From Zygnema cylindricum (taxonomy: Eukaryota > Streptophyta > Zygnematophyceae > Zygnematales > Zygnemataceae), in contig JBBHKE010001257.1 in assembly GCA_037447655.1 (NCBI GenBank), positions 62,001 through 126,000 on the forward strand: a stretch of DNA of 64,000 bases, in the 5' to 3' direction. Each line of letters begins with the position of its first letter. Position 1 is the first letter of the stretch. The position numbers and the translations under genes are program-made. This document shows positions 12,720-24,599 of the stretch, piece after piece. Under the pieces are notes generated by a model. The model was not told the origin of the DNA. It made no database searches and saw only the letters and a list, made by a program, of their open reading frames with translations.

Positions 12720-13820
12720 TGGATGAGAAACGGGATCGTTATTTCTTTGTTAATACGGAAAGTCGTAAATTAGTTCCTTTTTTTGAAAGCATGAAATGGG
12801 AAATGTGGTTTGTGGTTTTACGAGTAAGGATTTGTAATAGTTATTGCTTTGTTTTTTTATAGGGTTTTTGTTAATATTCAAATTTATGTAGTTTAGGATT
12901 GTGTTGGTTAGTTAGTTAGTTCGTTTTCTTTTAATTAAAAATCGAACAAAATACAAATAAGTGAAATGTTATATGCAAAGCATTTGTATTCAATAATAAT
13001 AAAAATAAACTATCTTAACAAAAACTTAGTTCAAGACTGGGATAGGTCAATCGTATAGATGATAGTAAACTAAACTCTACTGTGATATTCCTGTAGTATA
13101 TTTGAATGTTGTTTATTAATTTTAGTTTAAACACAAGAAAATAATATGTAAAACGAATTATTTTGTATTTTACATGAATTGAAAACAAATTGATTTGTCG
13201 TTTTTTTTATACAGTATATTTTATATTTGTCTAAATTATTAATGTTTCTGAATAACTATGTTTCAATGTTTATATGCTTATAAGAAAACACTCTATGTTC
13301 ATTGGAAGTGTTTGTTTAAAAACAAAAAAACAAAATATAAAAAAATTCTCTATGTTTGCATAACATATTATTTACTTACTCTAATTAATCATCACTTAAT
13401 TGTTTTTTTTCACGTTGCTTACTACCTTTTCAATCATGAAGCAAGGCTGTTTTACTATTATTGTTGTTTACTAGAGTTTTTATTGAATATCTTGTTTTTG
13501 TGCGTGTCAAAAATAAAGTTGTTTAGCATACGCCAATTACTTGTGAATATAACTTGCCTTGTTTTTTTTTTCATGCGGTGCGAAAGAAGTCTTGACAATA
13601 AAATGTATTGACGTTTCTTGTCAATATCACTTGATGTAAAAAAAAAGGATATACATCACTATGCCGTGAATAACACTAACTATTGTTAGCGATAAAAAAA
13701 CTTGTTTTCTCCGGTTTCTTTTTACCCTTTGAACACAAAACAACTTCATCAATACAAATATGATACTAAAATATAAGCCATCGAACCCAAAAATAAAAAC
13801 ACGGCAAGTCACTTAAACCA
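12720..13820. other. AT-rich intergenic DNA
   Basis: Downstream of the orphan exon the DNA is strongly AT-rich with short, unconvincing open frames. A GTTA tandem (GTTAGTTAGTTAGTTCG) lies near 12907-12925. I see nothing else. Confidence 0.5.
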
Positions 13821-13829
13821 AAACTACAA

Positions 13830-14660
13830 CCCCAACCCCAACACAATTAAATATCTACGAAAAGCAACCTCGTAAGTCCCCCCAATATGGGGAAGCACAT
13901 TGAGGGAGTTCCGGAAGACGTCGACGATCCATAACCGCAATAGCCGATCGAAGGAGAATAGAAGCATGCACTCGCTATAAAGCCACATATAAACGCTGAC
14001 GATAAAAAGAAGTAAGGACTGAAGGAGGAGGGCTCCCAGGTCCTCGTCGCTCGAAAGCGCGCCAGGCACCCGTACGGAGAAACTCGTCCAACGCAACACC
14101 CAAACAACCGAAGATCTCGACCGCCATCGGAACAAAGTCATCCATATGGTCTAAGTGTGCATAATCACGCTCCTTCGCCTTAGCGGCATCACGGGCGGCC
14201 ACCCCAACATGTCGAGCTGCCTGACCAACGATTGTAGTCGAAGTAGGGTTTGCCAAAACAATGTCAGCGACGGGCATCATCGAGCAAAACTACATCGATC
14301 TGGCTTGAGGGAATAATGTGAGAAACTTCCCGACACACAGAAAAGTTCCCCTCCGAAGCAATAGTCCCAACAGTGTCGCGAATAGTGTCGTGCGTCTGGA
14401 TCCATTCTCCCCCATGGGAGCAACGAAGCAAATGGATGCCATCGGGCTCCAAGACACGACCACAAGAGCAAACTAGAGAGCCAAGTAAAGGAGGATGGGG
14501 GAGGCCAAGGCGAAACCGGAGGGCGGTGGTGAATCGAGCAGGTGTGAATTTGAGTGTGGATAAAATAGGTGTAGCGGATAGCCAAGCCCCAGAACCAGGT
14601 CCACCATAAGAGAGAAGACGGGCACACGAAGAATCAAGGGAAGCGCCTTGAGAAGCTCGG
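13830..14660 (-). pseudogene. LINE (non-LTR retrotransposon) C-terminal relic
   Basis: Reading the minus strand, one frame gives a block with RFRLGLPHPP, then CSCGRVLEPDGIHLLRC, HGGEWIQTHDTIRDTV and CREVSHIIPSSQIDVVL. After a frameshift near 14280, the next frame continues with VADIVLANPT, AKAKERDYAHL, DDFVPMAVEIFGCLG and SFYRQRLYVAL. This order (cysteine cluster, HD-x-RD motif, restriction-endonuclease-like D-x-VL, then FVPxAVExxGCL) is the C-terminal region found behind the reverse transcriptase in LINE-type elements of several streptophytes and protists. The reverse transcriptase core is not in the window, so the copy is 5'-truncated, as LINE insertions often are. It is inactive. The foldback element at 14746 lies just upstream. 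Confidence 0.65.
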
Positions 14661-14745
14661 ATTTAATGGGGGCGACAACCCGATCGGAAATGATTCCTAG
14701 ACACTCTCAACGGACTAGTAACAAGGGTGGAAAGAACTGACATAT

Positions 14746-14863
14746 CACAAAATGGAGTTAACAACATTATTGAATGACGTGGACTACAACCTGCCACGTT
14801 TCCTTGCATCAAATTAGTGTTACTAATCATAATTTTGCATTAACACTAATAAATCTTTAACGT
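14746..14863 (+). repeat. Left arm of a foldback element
   Basis: It begins CACAAAATGGAGTTAACAAC and is a near-perfect inverted copy of 15512-15619; the outer ~65 bp differ at about one position. The inner part contains a further palindrome, ATTAGTGTTA ... TAACACTAAT. Confidence 0.8.
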
Positions 14864-14882
14864 TAGTAACAGTGTAATTATA

Positions 14883-15021
14883 GCAGTGTAGCCTTTCTTG
14901 GTTTTTATCTCTTTTTGGTGTTTTCACTTTCAAACAACCTTGTTGGTGTTAAAGCAGTGTAGCCTTTCTTGGTTTTTATCTCTTTTTGGTGTTTTCACTT
15001 TCAAACAACCTTGTTGGTGTT
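14883..15021 (+). repeat. Two-copy 68-bp direct repeat inside the foldback element
   Basis: The sequence from GCAGTGTAGCCTTTCTTGG to CCTTGTTGGTGTT occurs at 14883 and again at 14954 with no visible difference, giving a period of 71 bp. Confidence 0.85.
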
Positions 15022-15101
15022 TTTCAAAGCAAACTTTTCAGTGTCATTTTATAAGAAGTTCCTTTTCTAGTATTGCTATTGTTGTCTCAGTATCCTGTTG
15101 G

Positions 15102-15298
15102 TAGTGTTGTGTATCGCGATAAATTTGATGTTCGATATATCGAATAACGAACGACCAAAGAGCTCAATATATCGCTCCGGGACCAACCAAAAAAATCGCG
15201 ATACATTTGGCAGGAGCTGGGGTCCGTACAGCTTTAGTACGGTAAATTGTACGGTGAATAAGACGGTGTATTGTACGGAATATCTCCCCTCCCCCCCG
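15102..15298 (+). mobile_element. hAT-like MITE, copy 3, truncated
   Basis: It starts TAGTGTTGTGTATCGCGAT and follows the copy at 9750-10112 (CTCAATATATCGCTCCGGGA is shared) up to the C-rich block, then breaks off. The right terminal repeat is missing. It sits between the arms of the foldback element. Confidence 0.65.
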
Positions 15299-15511
15299 AC
15301 TGAACGCTTGCCACTCTTTCACACATGATTTCGGGTAGATAACAATGATGTGCACTTTGTTTAGAAAATGCATGCTCAACAATTTCACCCGATTCATTAA
15401 AATTGACCATCCCCATGTTATGGAGGCTCTATCAAATCAACATTAGACAAGTTAAATGGTTCTTTTCGGATAGCAACCATTAAGCTAAGCTACACCGCTC
15501 ACCGTTTCTAG

Positions 15512-15619
15512 CGTTAAATATTTAATGCGAAATTATGGTCAATAACACAAATTTAATGCAAGGAAACGTGGCAGGTTGTAGTCCACGTCTTTCAATAATG
15601 TTGTTAACTCCATTTTGTG
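15512..15619 (-). repeat. Right arm of a foldback element
   Basis: Inverted partner of 14746-14863, ending CCATTTTGTG. Arms of about 110 bp enclose about 650 bp. No open frame is present and no clear target duplication can be read at the outer edges. Confidence 0.8.
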
Positions 15620-15621
15620 GT

Positions 15622-16927
15622 TTTTGGCTAGAAATAGTCACAACCGATTTAGTGTTATTAACACTAATAACGATGAGAGTCAATGTAGTAGTCCTACAAG
15701 TCAATGAAGCTCTGTATGAGAGGGCACAGCACAATCTCTCGGACTCAATATTGCTAGTTCACCTGAAGGAGGTAATAGAATACTAATACCAACAGAATAC
15801 TCTATAGAGACAAGTAGACTCAGTGGACGCCATGTGTCATTTAACAACATGATTCAGCAGCAATCACTGAAGTGTAATATTGATGTCGACATCATAGAGC
15901 TAACACTAAATTGTGTCCTGCAATATGGAACCCCAAATCATATGGAATTTCGAAGTGTTATTAACTTCATTTCTAAGCTTGGTCGAAACAGAGTGAAAAA
16001 GTGATTCAAAATTGGCAAACTTAAGTCAATGGTGAATAAACATTCAAGTTCCATCAGCCGATTGAGGAGCATACATCACTTGCTTAAAAAATCTTCACTA
16101 AAAATTGTAAGTTTAAACTGGCATACATTTTCACATTGGAGATAATTCAACCAAGTATATTCAAAAGAGTGATAAGATAATCTAACAAAGTTTCTTTTTC
16201 ACTCCACATCGGATTAAAACGTTAAGTTTGCACCATTTGTAATCAACTTGACAGTGTTTTTCACTGCACACCAGGTTAAAAAGTTATGATTCTACCGTTT
16301 GTTAAAATGTTATGATTCCACAGTTTTTTAAAACGTTTCGACTAGAAGGCTATGATTCCACCGTTTGATAAAACATTTAATTCCACCGTTTGTATTCAAC
16401 TTCAAAATTAAAAACTGCAACCACACTAATGACTTCGGAAAGATGATTCAAGCTGTTCCAAACTCCGCAGATTATCAAAGATCAAATCCATAAACTACTC
16501 CCAGAACTAGGCATATATTTGAAACTACTCCCAGAACAAGGCATTCAGACCAGTGACCAGTGACATTTGGCAACACTACCAGGAAAATACACAACATACC
16601 GATGTTTGAATATCTGCAGATTGCAGATTGGGTATACTTTCAAACTTTCCTTTCCAACTCAGTCTTGGTTTTTAATGTGCTGCCCTTCATGTCAGGCGTT
16701 CTTTTTTTTGAAAAATATATGGAATACAGAAAATGGACTACAGAAATTTGTCTGACACGTCAATTGTAGCAAAGACCCCACAAACTTGCTCAGAAAAAAA
16801 AATTTAAAAGTGGATAATGGAAAACATCCAGCAAGTAGGAGCTGCTCAACTGGGCAAATTGTGCCAGGCAGCTATTAAAGTTCTCTTTGGTACAACCTAC
16901 ACAAACCTAACTACTAAATAAATAACC
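15622..16927. other. Intergenic DNA with a degenerate minisatellite
   Basis: Between 16210 and 16400 a unit of about 27-30 bp, built on GTTATGATTCCACCGTTTG and TAAAA, recurs four to five times with changes. AAACTACTCCCAGAAC is repeated at about 16492 and 16520. A 19-nt odd palindrome (TTAGTGTTA, T, TAACACTAA) lies near 15648. This stretch also holds the 3' flank of the transketolase gene. No other gene was seen. Confidence 0.5.
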
Positions 16928-19900
16928 CTACATCACTGACTTGCAAATTTCAACAATTCTGGAAGGAGCAAATCCGTACTTCTCATAGAGAATATCAGCA
17001 GGGGCAGAGGCTCCGAACTTATCAATACCTACACACTCTCCCCCGGAGCCAACATACTTATGCCATCCAACAGTTGATCCTGCCTCAATACTGACACGGG
17101 CAGTCACATCTTTGGGCAAAACTGATTCCTTGTATTCAGCTGATTGCTCCTCAAAAAGCTCCCATGACACAAAAGACACCACTCGGACTCCCTTGCCCTC
17201 TTCACGGATAACCTTGGCGACCTTCTCAGCCAGTTCCAGCTCGGACCCGGTCGCCAACAGAATGAGATCGGGTTTGCCAGGTGCGTCACTGCAAAAGCAG
17301 AGAGAATAATATAAGAAGACTTTCTGAAGCTCTTCATTACTTCGACTGTGAAGCCATAAATATCCTTCAAATAAAACATTCAAGTCTTCAGAAATTCAGC
17401 ATGAACCTTTCCGACATTGGAACTTATGATTTAGCCACTAGAGAAGCACAGTGAAAGTAAAGAGCATTAATGTAAGCACATACCTGATAATGTAACCACC
17501 CTTTGCGACTCCCTCAATCGAGGTTCCAGCCAAGTTGGGAAGCTTCTGTCGAGAAAGAGCCAAAACTGAGGGCCGTTTCCTGTTCTCCACAGCTACCTTG
17601 TATGATCCAGCGGTTTCATTTCCGTCAGCTGGCCTGAACATGAGGATGTTGGGCATGGCACGGAATGATGACAAGTGCTCAATAGGCTGCAGAGGCAAAA
17701 CAAACACAACCGTTAGTACAAAAGCATGTTAAAAAACGGGTTTCATTTATGGGAGAGACATTAATACAAGAACAGGATTAATAAAACAAAATATAATTAA
17801 AAACGTAGAAAATCAGACAGGACCACAAGTCAGAACAATACTACATAATCTATTCAGAGAACCAATAGGGCCAATGACCATCAAACAACACTATTGTAAG
17901 TACCTGATGTGTAGGACCATCTTCTCCAAGACCGATGGAGTCATGGGTCATGACATAAATAACTCCAGTCTCACTGAGAGCAGATATCCTCATTGATGAT
18001 CGCATGTAATCAGTGAAGATGAAAAAGGTGGCGCAGTATGGGATAAGTCCAGAAAGATGCTGGGAAATACCGTTGCAAATAGCTCCCATGGCATGCTCAC
18101 GAACACCAAACCTAATATTCCTCTCAGCAGGTGAGTACTTCTGGAAGTCCCCATACATCTTCATGAGAGTCATGTTGGAAGAGGCAAGATCAGCAGATCC
18201 TCCAACAAGTCCTGGCAGGACGGGAGCAAGAGCATTCAACATAGTCTGTGAAAGATTTCGAGTGGCATCACCAGGGATCTCGGGGGTGTATTTCTGAAGG
18301 AGGCAAAACAAACGCACCAAGATTGAGTCATCATTAACAACCAGAGCAATGAAGTGGGTAACCACCTGAACAAAAGAAAATAAAAAGGAAAATACACAAT
18401 ACAGCTACATAGCCGGGCAAGAAAAATTACCGGAAGAGCATCTGCCCATCCCGCAGGCAACTCAAGGCTGATAAGTTGCTTGAACTCAGCGGCCTCAGCT
18501 GGGTAGCTCGCCTCATATGCTGCAAGATCCTTGGCCCAGGAAGCTTCCACTTCAGCACCCTCTGGGATTTTGGATCCCATGTGGCTACAAGGAAAACGTC
18601 AATGTAGAACCAGTAGATGTCAGATGAATTTCAGCGGCCATTTCTCAAGTAATTTGAATCCTAAAGAATGATATGAAAAATGTGATATTAAGCTAAAACG
18701 AAATAGGAGAATTCTCACTTATAATATTAATTTATCAATCATTGATCTACAGCGAAATGATACAAAAAATATAAAGCGAAATGATATTCTCCTCGTATCC
18801 ACCAACTATGTAGACATCGCAAATCCTCACCTCTGCACATCCTCAGGAACTTCAAATGGAGGATATGGCCAGCCAAGGTTTTCACGAGTAGCAGCGACCT
18901 CTTTCTCTCCAAGTGCAGCACCGTGGACGGCATAGCTGTTAGCCTTGTTTGGTGATCCGAATCCAATTGTGGTGGTGATCTGCGATCATTCGGGCTGTCT
19001 CATTAGAAACCAGCATCATAAAAGATCAATAGAACACCAAAAAATAAGCAAAATATGATTAGGACGTTGGTACAAAAAACGAACCTTAAGCATGCTAGGC
19101 TTGTCTGTCACGCTCTTGGCCTCCTCAATGGCAGCTCGAAGAGCACCCAAGTCAGTGTTACCATCCTTCACGTGAATTGTGTGCCAGCCAAGGGCATCAA
19201 AACGAGCTTGCACATCCTCGGTGAAAGCAATTTCTGTGTTACCATCGATAGAAATATGGTTATCGTCATAAAGGCAGATAAGCTTGCCAAGACCCCAATG
19301 TCCAGCCAAAGAAGCTGCCTCGGTCGAAATACCCTCCATGTTGCATCCATCTCCAAGAATACAGTACCTGCACCGAGAAAACATAAGCCAAAATACTATT
19401 TAAAACACCAGATATTGAAGTGTCACACTAGCCGAAGCTCGATAAAGAAACACTAGGTTCAGCAATATGGCATTAACTTCCTTACGTGAAATGATCGACG
19501 ATCTTAGCATCAGGCTTGTTGAAGCGAGCAGCCAAGTGAGCTTCAGCAACAGCCAAACCAACTGCATTGGCAATACCTTGTCCAAGGGGACCTGAATAAA
19601 GAAAAAACAAAATATGTCCGGTTACTATTGTCTTGATAAAACCAAAAAAAATAGACAGGAGATCTTTAACGCACATCGCCTCTGTATCAATCAAACATTT
19701 TCAAAAGACACAGTCGAGCGACTTACCAGTGGTAACCTCGACACCGGGAGTCTCGAAGTTCTCAGGGTGACCAGGAGTGCGACTCCCCCACTGCCTGAAC
19801 TGCTTCAAGTCCTCTGTCTGTTTCACAAGAGAAACATATTAAACAGGAACATCAGCAGAGAGCAAAAAGGAAATGGATGTCAATGTGCAGTGCTTTCACT

Positions 19901-20650
19901 TCAATAAATAAATTTAGTAATAAAAGCTTATAGCCGCCGGAATAAAAATGAGGGAAAGCAGCAAATGGCACTTACAGTGACACTGTCATAGCCACAAAGG
20001 TGAAGAAGAGCATATTGCAACATGCATCCATGTCCAGCGGAAAGAACAAAACGATCTCTGTTGAAGAAGTATGGGTTCTTGGGGTTGAACTTCATGAATT
20101 CCTTGAAAAGAACATAGGTCATGGGAGCACAGCCCATAGGCAAACCCGGATGTCCAGATTTCGCCTTCTCAACGGCATCAATAGCCAGAAACCTGATGCT
20201 GTTGATACACTGCGTGACAGAAGAATATCGAAGCATGTCAGACAAATGACAGAATATAGGTCTCTCACATAATACAAAGAGTAATCTATATTTTAGATCG
20301 TGGAAAATGGTTGCTACAAAAAAATGTTTGGATACAGCAGGTGTCACAGTCGTATCAATGAAACAAGAGGCATTCCTACACACCTTCTCCTCGAGAGCAG
20401 TGGCAACCTCGGTCGTAGTCTCAATGGTGGCAGTTGCTGTGATCTTAGGAGCAGCAGCAACTGAGACGCGGCTTGCCAAAGGCTTCGCGCTGCTCTGGAA
20501 AGCAGCCTTGCGGAGACCATTGAAAGCACCGAGGGAAGCACCGCGAGTAGCAGGAATGGCTCCACTCCTCCTCTCTGTTGTGCGTGTAGAGGAACCAGCC
20601 ACGGTAGTGACTGGCGCCAAAGTTGACATGCTTGATGCGAGGGCTTCCAT
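16928..20650 (-). CDS. Transketolase, chloroplast precursor (10 exons)
   Basis: Transketolase moves a two-carbon ketol unit between sugar phosphates with thiamine diphosphate, in the plastid Calvin cycle and pentose phosphate pathway. Exons on the minus strand: 20384-20650, 19976-20209, 19727-19817, 19486-19591, 19085-19367, 18831-18979, 18431-18584, 17904-18293, 17484-17686, 16928-17288. They sum to 2238 nt, 745 codons plus stop, with every phase closing and all nine introns GT-AG (105-246 bp). Residues 1 to about 75 are Ser/Ala/Thr/Arg-rich without acidic runs, a plastid transit peptide. Family motifs are in place: SGHPGLPMG (His109), SAGHG (His149), GPLGQG (198-203), GDGCNMEG (GDG at 238-240) with DDNH (267-270), the catalytic Glu in [10 protein letters not shown] (Glu494), [14 protein letters not shown] (His545, His557) and the C-terminal VSFVSWELF domain. 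Length equals that of other plant plastid transketolases. There is no frameshift or stop, and repeats flank but do not enter it. The start is the first ATG before the transit peptide. Confidence 0.96.
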
Positions 20651-21050
20651 TGTTGATGTGCTACTGCTCAGCTCTCAAACAATGTCAATGTAGAAGAAGC
20701 AGACTGCTGCTTCTCTTCGTATTGAGAGTGACAAGATTTGAACCACTGTTTTGAGTATGTGTCTGGTCGAGTATGAGCTTGATTCTAGCTATGGGTTTAG
20801 GTGAGAACGGACCTGGCGTACGATTGAGATAAGCGGCGCTAGAAACTTGTGGCCACGGGCGCTGAGCCAATGAAAATCCAACTTTCTGGTGGCGGAGAGC
20901 GGAGGCCGGACCCTATCGAAAAGGCATCTGCCAAAGAGGAGCTTTTCCGATCTGGCGGAAGTTCTATCGCACGTGTCGAGAAAGTGCAGGGGCGGTATGC
21001 GTCGAAAAGTGTATTATATGACAGTGTAACGCAAAATGTCGGTTGGATGT
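20651..21050 (-). promoter_or_regulatory. Transketolase 5' flank, putative promoter region
   Basis: A G-box core CACGTG lies at 20970-20975, about 320 bp upstream of the start codon. Such boxes occur in light-regulated photosynthesis promoters, which would suit a Calvin-cycle gene. CACGTG is common throughout this window, including in LTRs, so it may be chance. A weak AT-rich TATA-like stretch lies near 21010-21020. No transcription start can be fixed. Confidence 0.3.
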
Positions 21051-21373
21051 AAGCTGGTTCGTGGCTTCAGAAAAAGGTAAAAACAAAAAAAACTAAAAAT
21101 GTTCCTGTGGATATTTTGTGGATAAAGGGATACGGTATTCAAAGATATAGTACATCCTGTGTACGGTAGCTGATTTTTGTGGTGGATACTGCCAGTACAA
21201 GATGGGACTCATAGGATGACATCAGCAATAAAACAAACGTCCACGTAAGGACGACTGACAATAGTCGCAGGCGACAGTCCATTCCGCCCGATGACGACAG
21301 GATATACTAAATTCCTTTCCGCTACATGTCAACGCATATCCTGTTCAGGTGGCAGTAGAGAAAGAGTCGCCGG

Positions 21374-21547
21374 GTACACCGCGAATCGTCATTAGTGTCA
21401 AAGTCACTAATTTAAGTTCTTATAATTTTGATTTTTTTCCTCAAATAGGATACATGATTTTATTTTTTCTTTGACGTTAATTGAGGTACCGTGCAAAATA
21501 GCGTAAAGTCCGAAAGTACATTAATATATAAATAGTGTGGTATACGG
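21374..21547 (+). repeat. ACACCGCGAAT hairpin repeat, copy 3
   Basis: It runs from GTACACCGCGAATCG to GTGTGGTATACGG and is co-linear with 11457-11630. The stem is ATTAGTG at 21391-21397 pairing with CACTAAT at 21405-21411. It changes on both strands compared with copy 2, so pairing is kept. Confidence 0.65.
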
Positions 21548-22299
21548 TCGATGTCAGACCAAACATAAATGCACCTTTTTAGTTAAAATTTAAAAAAGTA
21601 ATTTTTAAATTATTCGCGCACGTGCGCTAAAAAAATGGGCTCAACCTCATCGCCAAAAACCATGTTCGCACACATTCTCCTACAATCACCTCTTTTGCAG
21701 TGTGAATATAAAATACGTTCGCATGTGGGAAGTCATGATCTTTCAGTTAAACAAGTGAATTGTGTGTTGTTGCCCGTCCACATACAACGTATTCAAACAG
21801 TGAACTCTTACTTCATGTGAATTTCTCTTTTTCAGTTTATATAAACACTATATCATGTTTTATGTCCAATTAGGGTCAATATGTACCCTAATTTGGTGCA
21901 AACGAACGCATTTAGGGTAAATGTATATTCCAATATGGAGTTTAGATGCCATTTCACCATAAATTAGAATCAATGTATGCGTTAATAAGGGGTCAAAGTG
22001 GCAAAGGGACCACAAAATACAATTAATGGGTTAAGTTAAATAGAATAAAAATACAACATTTGGCGTTGGTGATATTTGAGTCAAAATAACGCCAAATGCG
22101 GATTATCCACGGAAAAATGGATCACTTTTTCGACGAATAACATACAACCATTTTTTTATTATTATTTTTTAGGGATCTGACGTTGCGCCGTCATTTTGGC
22201 CAAAAGACATATCTCCTTCGTTTCATGAGGAAGCATGCGAAAATACTACCGCCAGCTTCATTTCACTTCCATGGATTCGCAGTCGCGTGTGGTGTCTCC
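21548..22299. other. Intergenic DNA, no gene recognised
   Basis: Mixed AT-rich sequence with near-repeats of AGGGTNAATGTATNYYCNAAT type around 21870-21985. I could identify no coding or RNA feature. Confidence 0.4.
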
Positions 22300-23760
22300 T
22301 TCTCCCTCGTCATGCGTGGCGTCCTTGCATTTACCTCCCTCCCCTTTTTCCTCTCCCTCTCCCCACTCCCTCGATCTGCCGCTATCTCTCCCTCTCCCTT
22401 TCCCTCTCCCTTCCACAGTCTCTCTACCTCTTCCTTTCCCTTTCCTTTTCCCTCTCCCTCTCACCCTCTTCATATGCCGCACTATCTCCCTCTTCCTCTC
22501 CCTCTCCCCACTCCATCGGTTTGCCCTTATCTCTCCCTCGCCTTTTCCCTCTCCCTTCCACACTCTCTCTACCTCTCTCTTTCCCTATCTTTCCTACTCT
22601 CTCTCTCACACTCCCTCTCCCTTTCTTTTTCCCTCTCCTTCCCACCCTCTCGATCTGCCGCACTATCTCCCTCCCACTCTCCCTTTCCCAACCCCCTCCC
22701 TCGATCTGCCTCTATCTCTATCTCTCCCTTTCCCTCTCCCATTCACACTCTCTACCTCTCTTTTTCCCTCTCTCTTCCCTACTCTCTCTCACTCCCTCTC
22801 CTTTTCCTTTTCCCTCTCCTTCCCACCCTCTCAATCTGCCGCACTATCTCCCTCCCACTCTCCCTCTCCCTCTCCCCCTCCCTCGATCTACCTATATTCC
22901 TCCCACTCCCTTTGCCTCTCCCTTCCACACTCTCTCTACCTCTCTCTTTCCCTCTCTCTTCCCTACTCTCTCTAACTCCCTCTCCCTTTTCCCTTTCCCT
23001 CTCTCACTCTCTCGATTTGCCACACTATCTCCCTCCCACTCTCCCTCTCCTTTTCTCCCTCCCTCGATCTGCCTTTATCTCTCCCCCTCCCCTTTCTCTC
23101 TCCCTTCCACACTCTCTCTACCTCTCTTTTTCCCTCTCTTTCTCACCCTCTCCATCTCTCGCACTCTCCCTCTCCCTCTTGTTCGATCTGCCAGTATCTC
23201 TCCCTCTCCCTTTCCCTCTCCCTTCCACACTCTCTTTACCTTTCTCTTTCCCTCTCCCTTCTTTACCCTCTTTCACTCCCTCTCCCTTTCCCTTTCCTTT
23301 TCCCTCTCCTTCTTACCCTCTCGATCTGCCGCACTATCTCACTCCCACTCTTCCTCTCCCTCTCCTCCTCCCTCGATCTGCCTCTATCTCTCCCTCTCCC
23401 TTTCCCTCTCTCTTCCACACTCTCTCTACCTCTCTCTTTTCACTACTCTCTCTCACTCCCTCTCCCTTTCCCTTTCCCTCCCCTTCTCACCCTCTCGATC
23501 TGTCGCACTATCTCCCCCCTCTCTCGATCTACCTCTATCTCTCCCTCTCCCTTTCCCTCTCCCTTCCCCACTCCCTCTCCCTCTCACCCTCACAATCTGT
23601 CGCACTCTCACCCTTTACCTCATACTCTCCCTCTCGCTCACCCTCTAAGGCTGCCTCCGCTCTCACTCCCTCATCCTCTCCCTCACACTCTCCCTCCCTC
23701 GTTCAAATTGTCGTACTCTCTAACTCTCGATTTTTTTCTTCCTCTCCCATTTCCTTTTCC
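22300..23760 (+). repeat. Pyrimidine-only satellite, ~180-bp higher-order period
   Basis: About 1.45 kb of almost pure C/T on the plus strand. Rare landmarks with purines recur in order: GATCTGCCGCACTATCTCCC, then about 50 bp later GATCTGCCTCTATCTCTCCC. The first landmark falls near 22652, 22832, 23013, 23321 and 23497, a period of about 180 bp. Stop codons all need purines, so the long open frames here (one of 558 codons) follow from composition and are not genes. Confidence 0.8.
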
Positions 23761-23764
23761 CTAC

Positions 23765-24357
23765 ACTCAAAATCATGTGGTTTTCTCTTTCCCTTTCTCC
23801 CTCTCTTATTTACTCCCCCAATAAAATTACACATTAATGTCACTAAATTTTTTAACTAGCTCTATTGTTTTATTTTTTTCCTTGTTGTAGGCACGGGATT
23901 TCATTCAGTGAGTTGATTGTGATGGAGGAACAAACGCATGGATTGTGGGAATGTCATTGAGATTTCTTTACTCCATTTAATATTAGGACATCCAAACAAA
24001 TTTTTACATGAGTTAGAGAAGGTTATTGATTATCATTTGTTACAAAGGATAATTTTTATAGGCGATGTACATTTCGTTTATGTAGACTAATATTTTATTT
24101 AAGTTTGAAAAATAGGTATTTGGTTGTACATATTGTAGTTTATTTACGGTGAGCCTCTTTGTTATTCTTAGGCGAAAAGGATTGAATTTATTTCCCTGTG
24201 TATTATTGTAATATATTTATAATTGTAATTCATTTTGGTGTTGTTGTAATGACGTGTGCTGTGATTTAATTTCTCCATGATTTGTAAATGTTAAACGATA
24301 CACTCGATGAAGTGTGTGGGCATTGTTAACTATTTTGGTTGTCACACATCTCATTGT
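23765..24357. other. Intergenic DNA, no gene recognised
   Basis: AT-rich unique-looking sequence between the pyrimidine satellite and the CT microsatellite. No motif was found. Confidence 0.4.
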
Positions 24358-24564
<207 letters not shown>

Positions 24565-24599
24565 CTACATGTCACCCTATTTTCATTTTAGTATTTATC

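Noticed and set aside
13258-13611. 117-codon hydrophobic frame
   Set aside because: Located in very AT-rich DNA, Phe/Leu/Tyr-rich by composition, with no recognisable domain.
19055-19456. Plus-strand 133-codon frame over the transketolase gene
   Set aside because: It is the antisense of transketolase exons 4-5 and intron sequence.
22183-23859. Open frame of 558 codons rich in Ser/Leu/Pro, and overlapping long frames
   Set aside because: The DNA is almost purely C/T and stop codons need purines, so all three frames stay open. The protein is low complexity and follows the satellite period.
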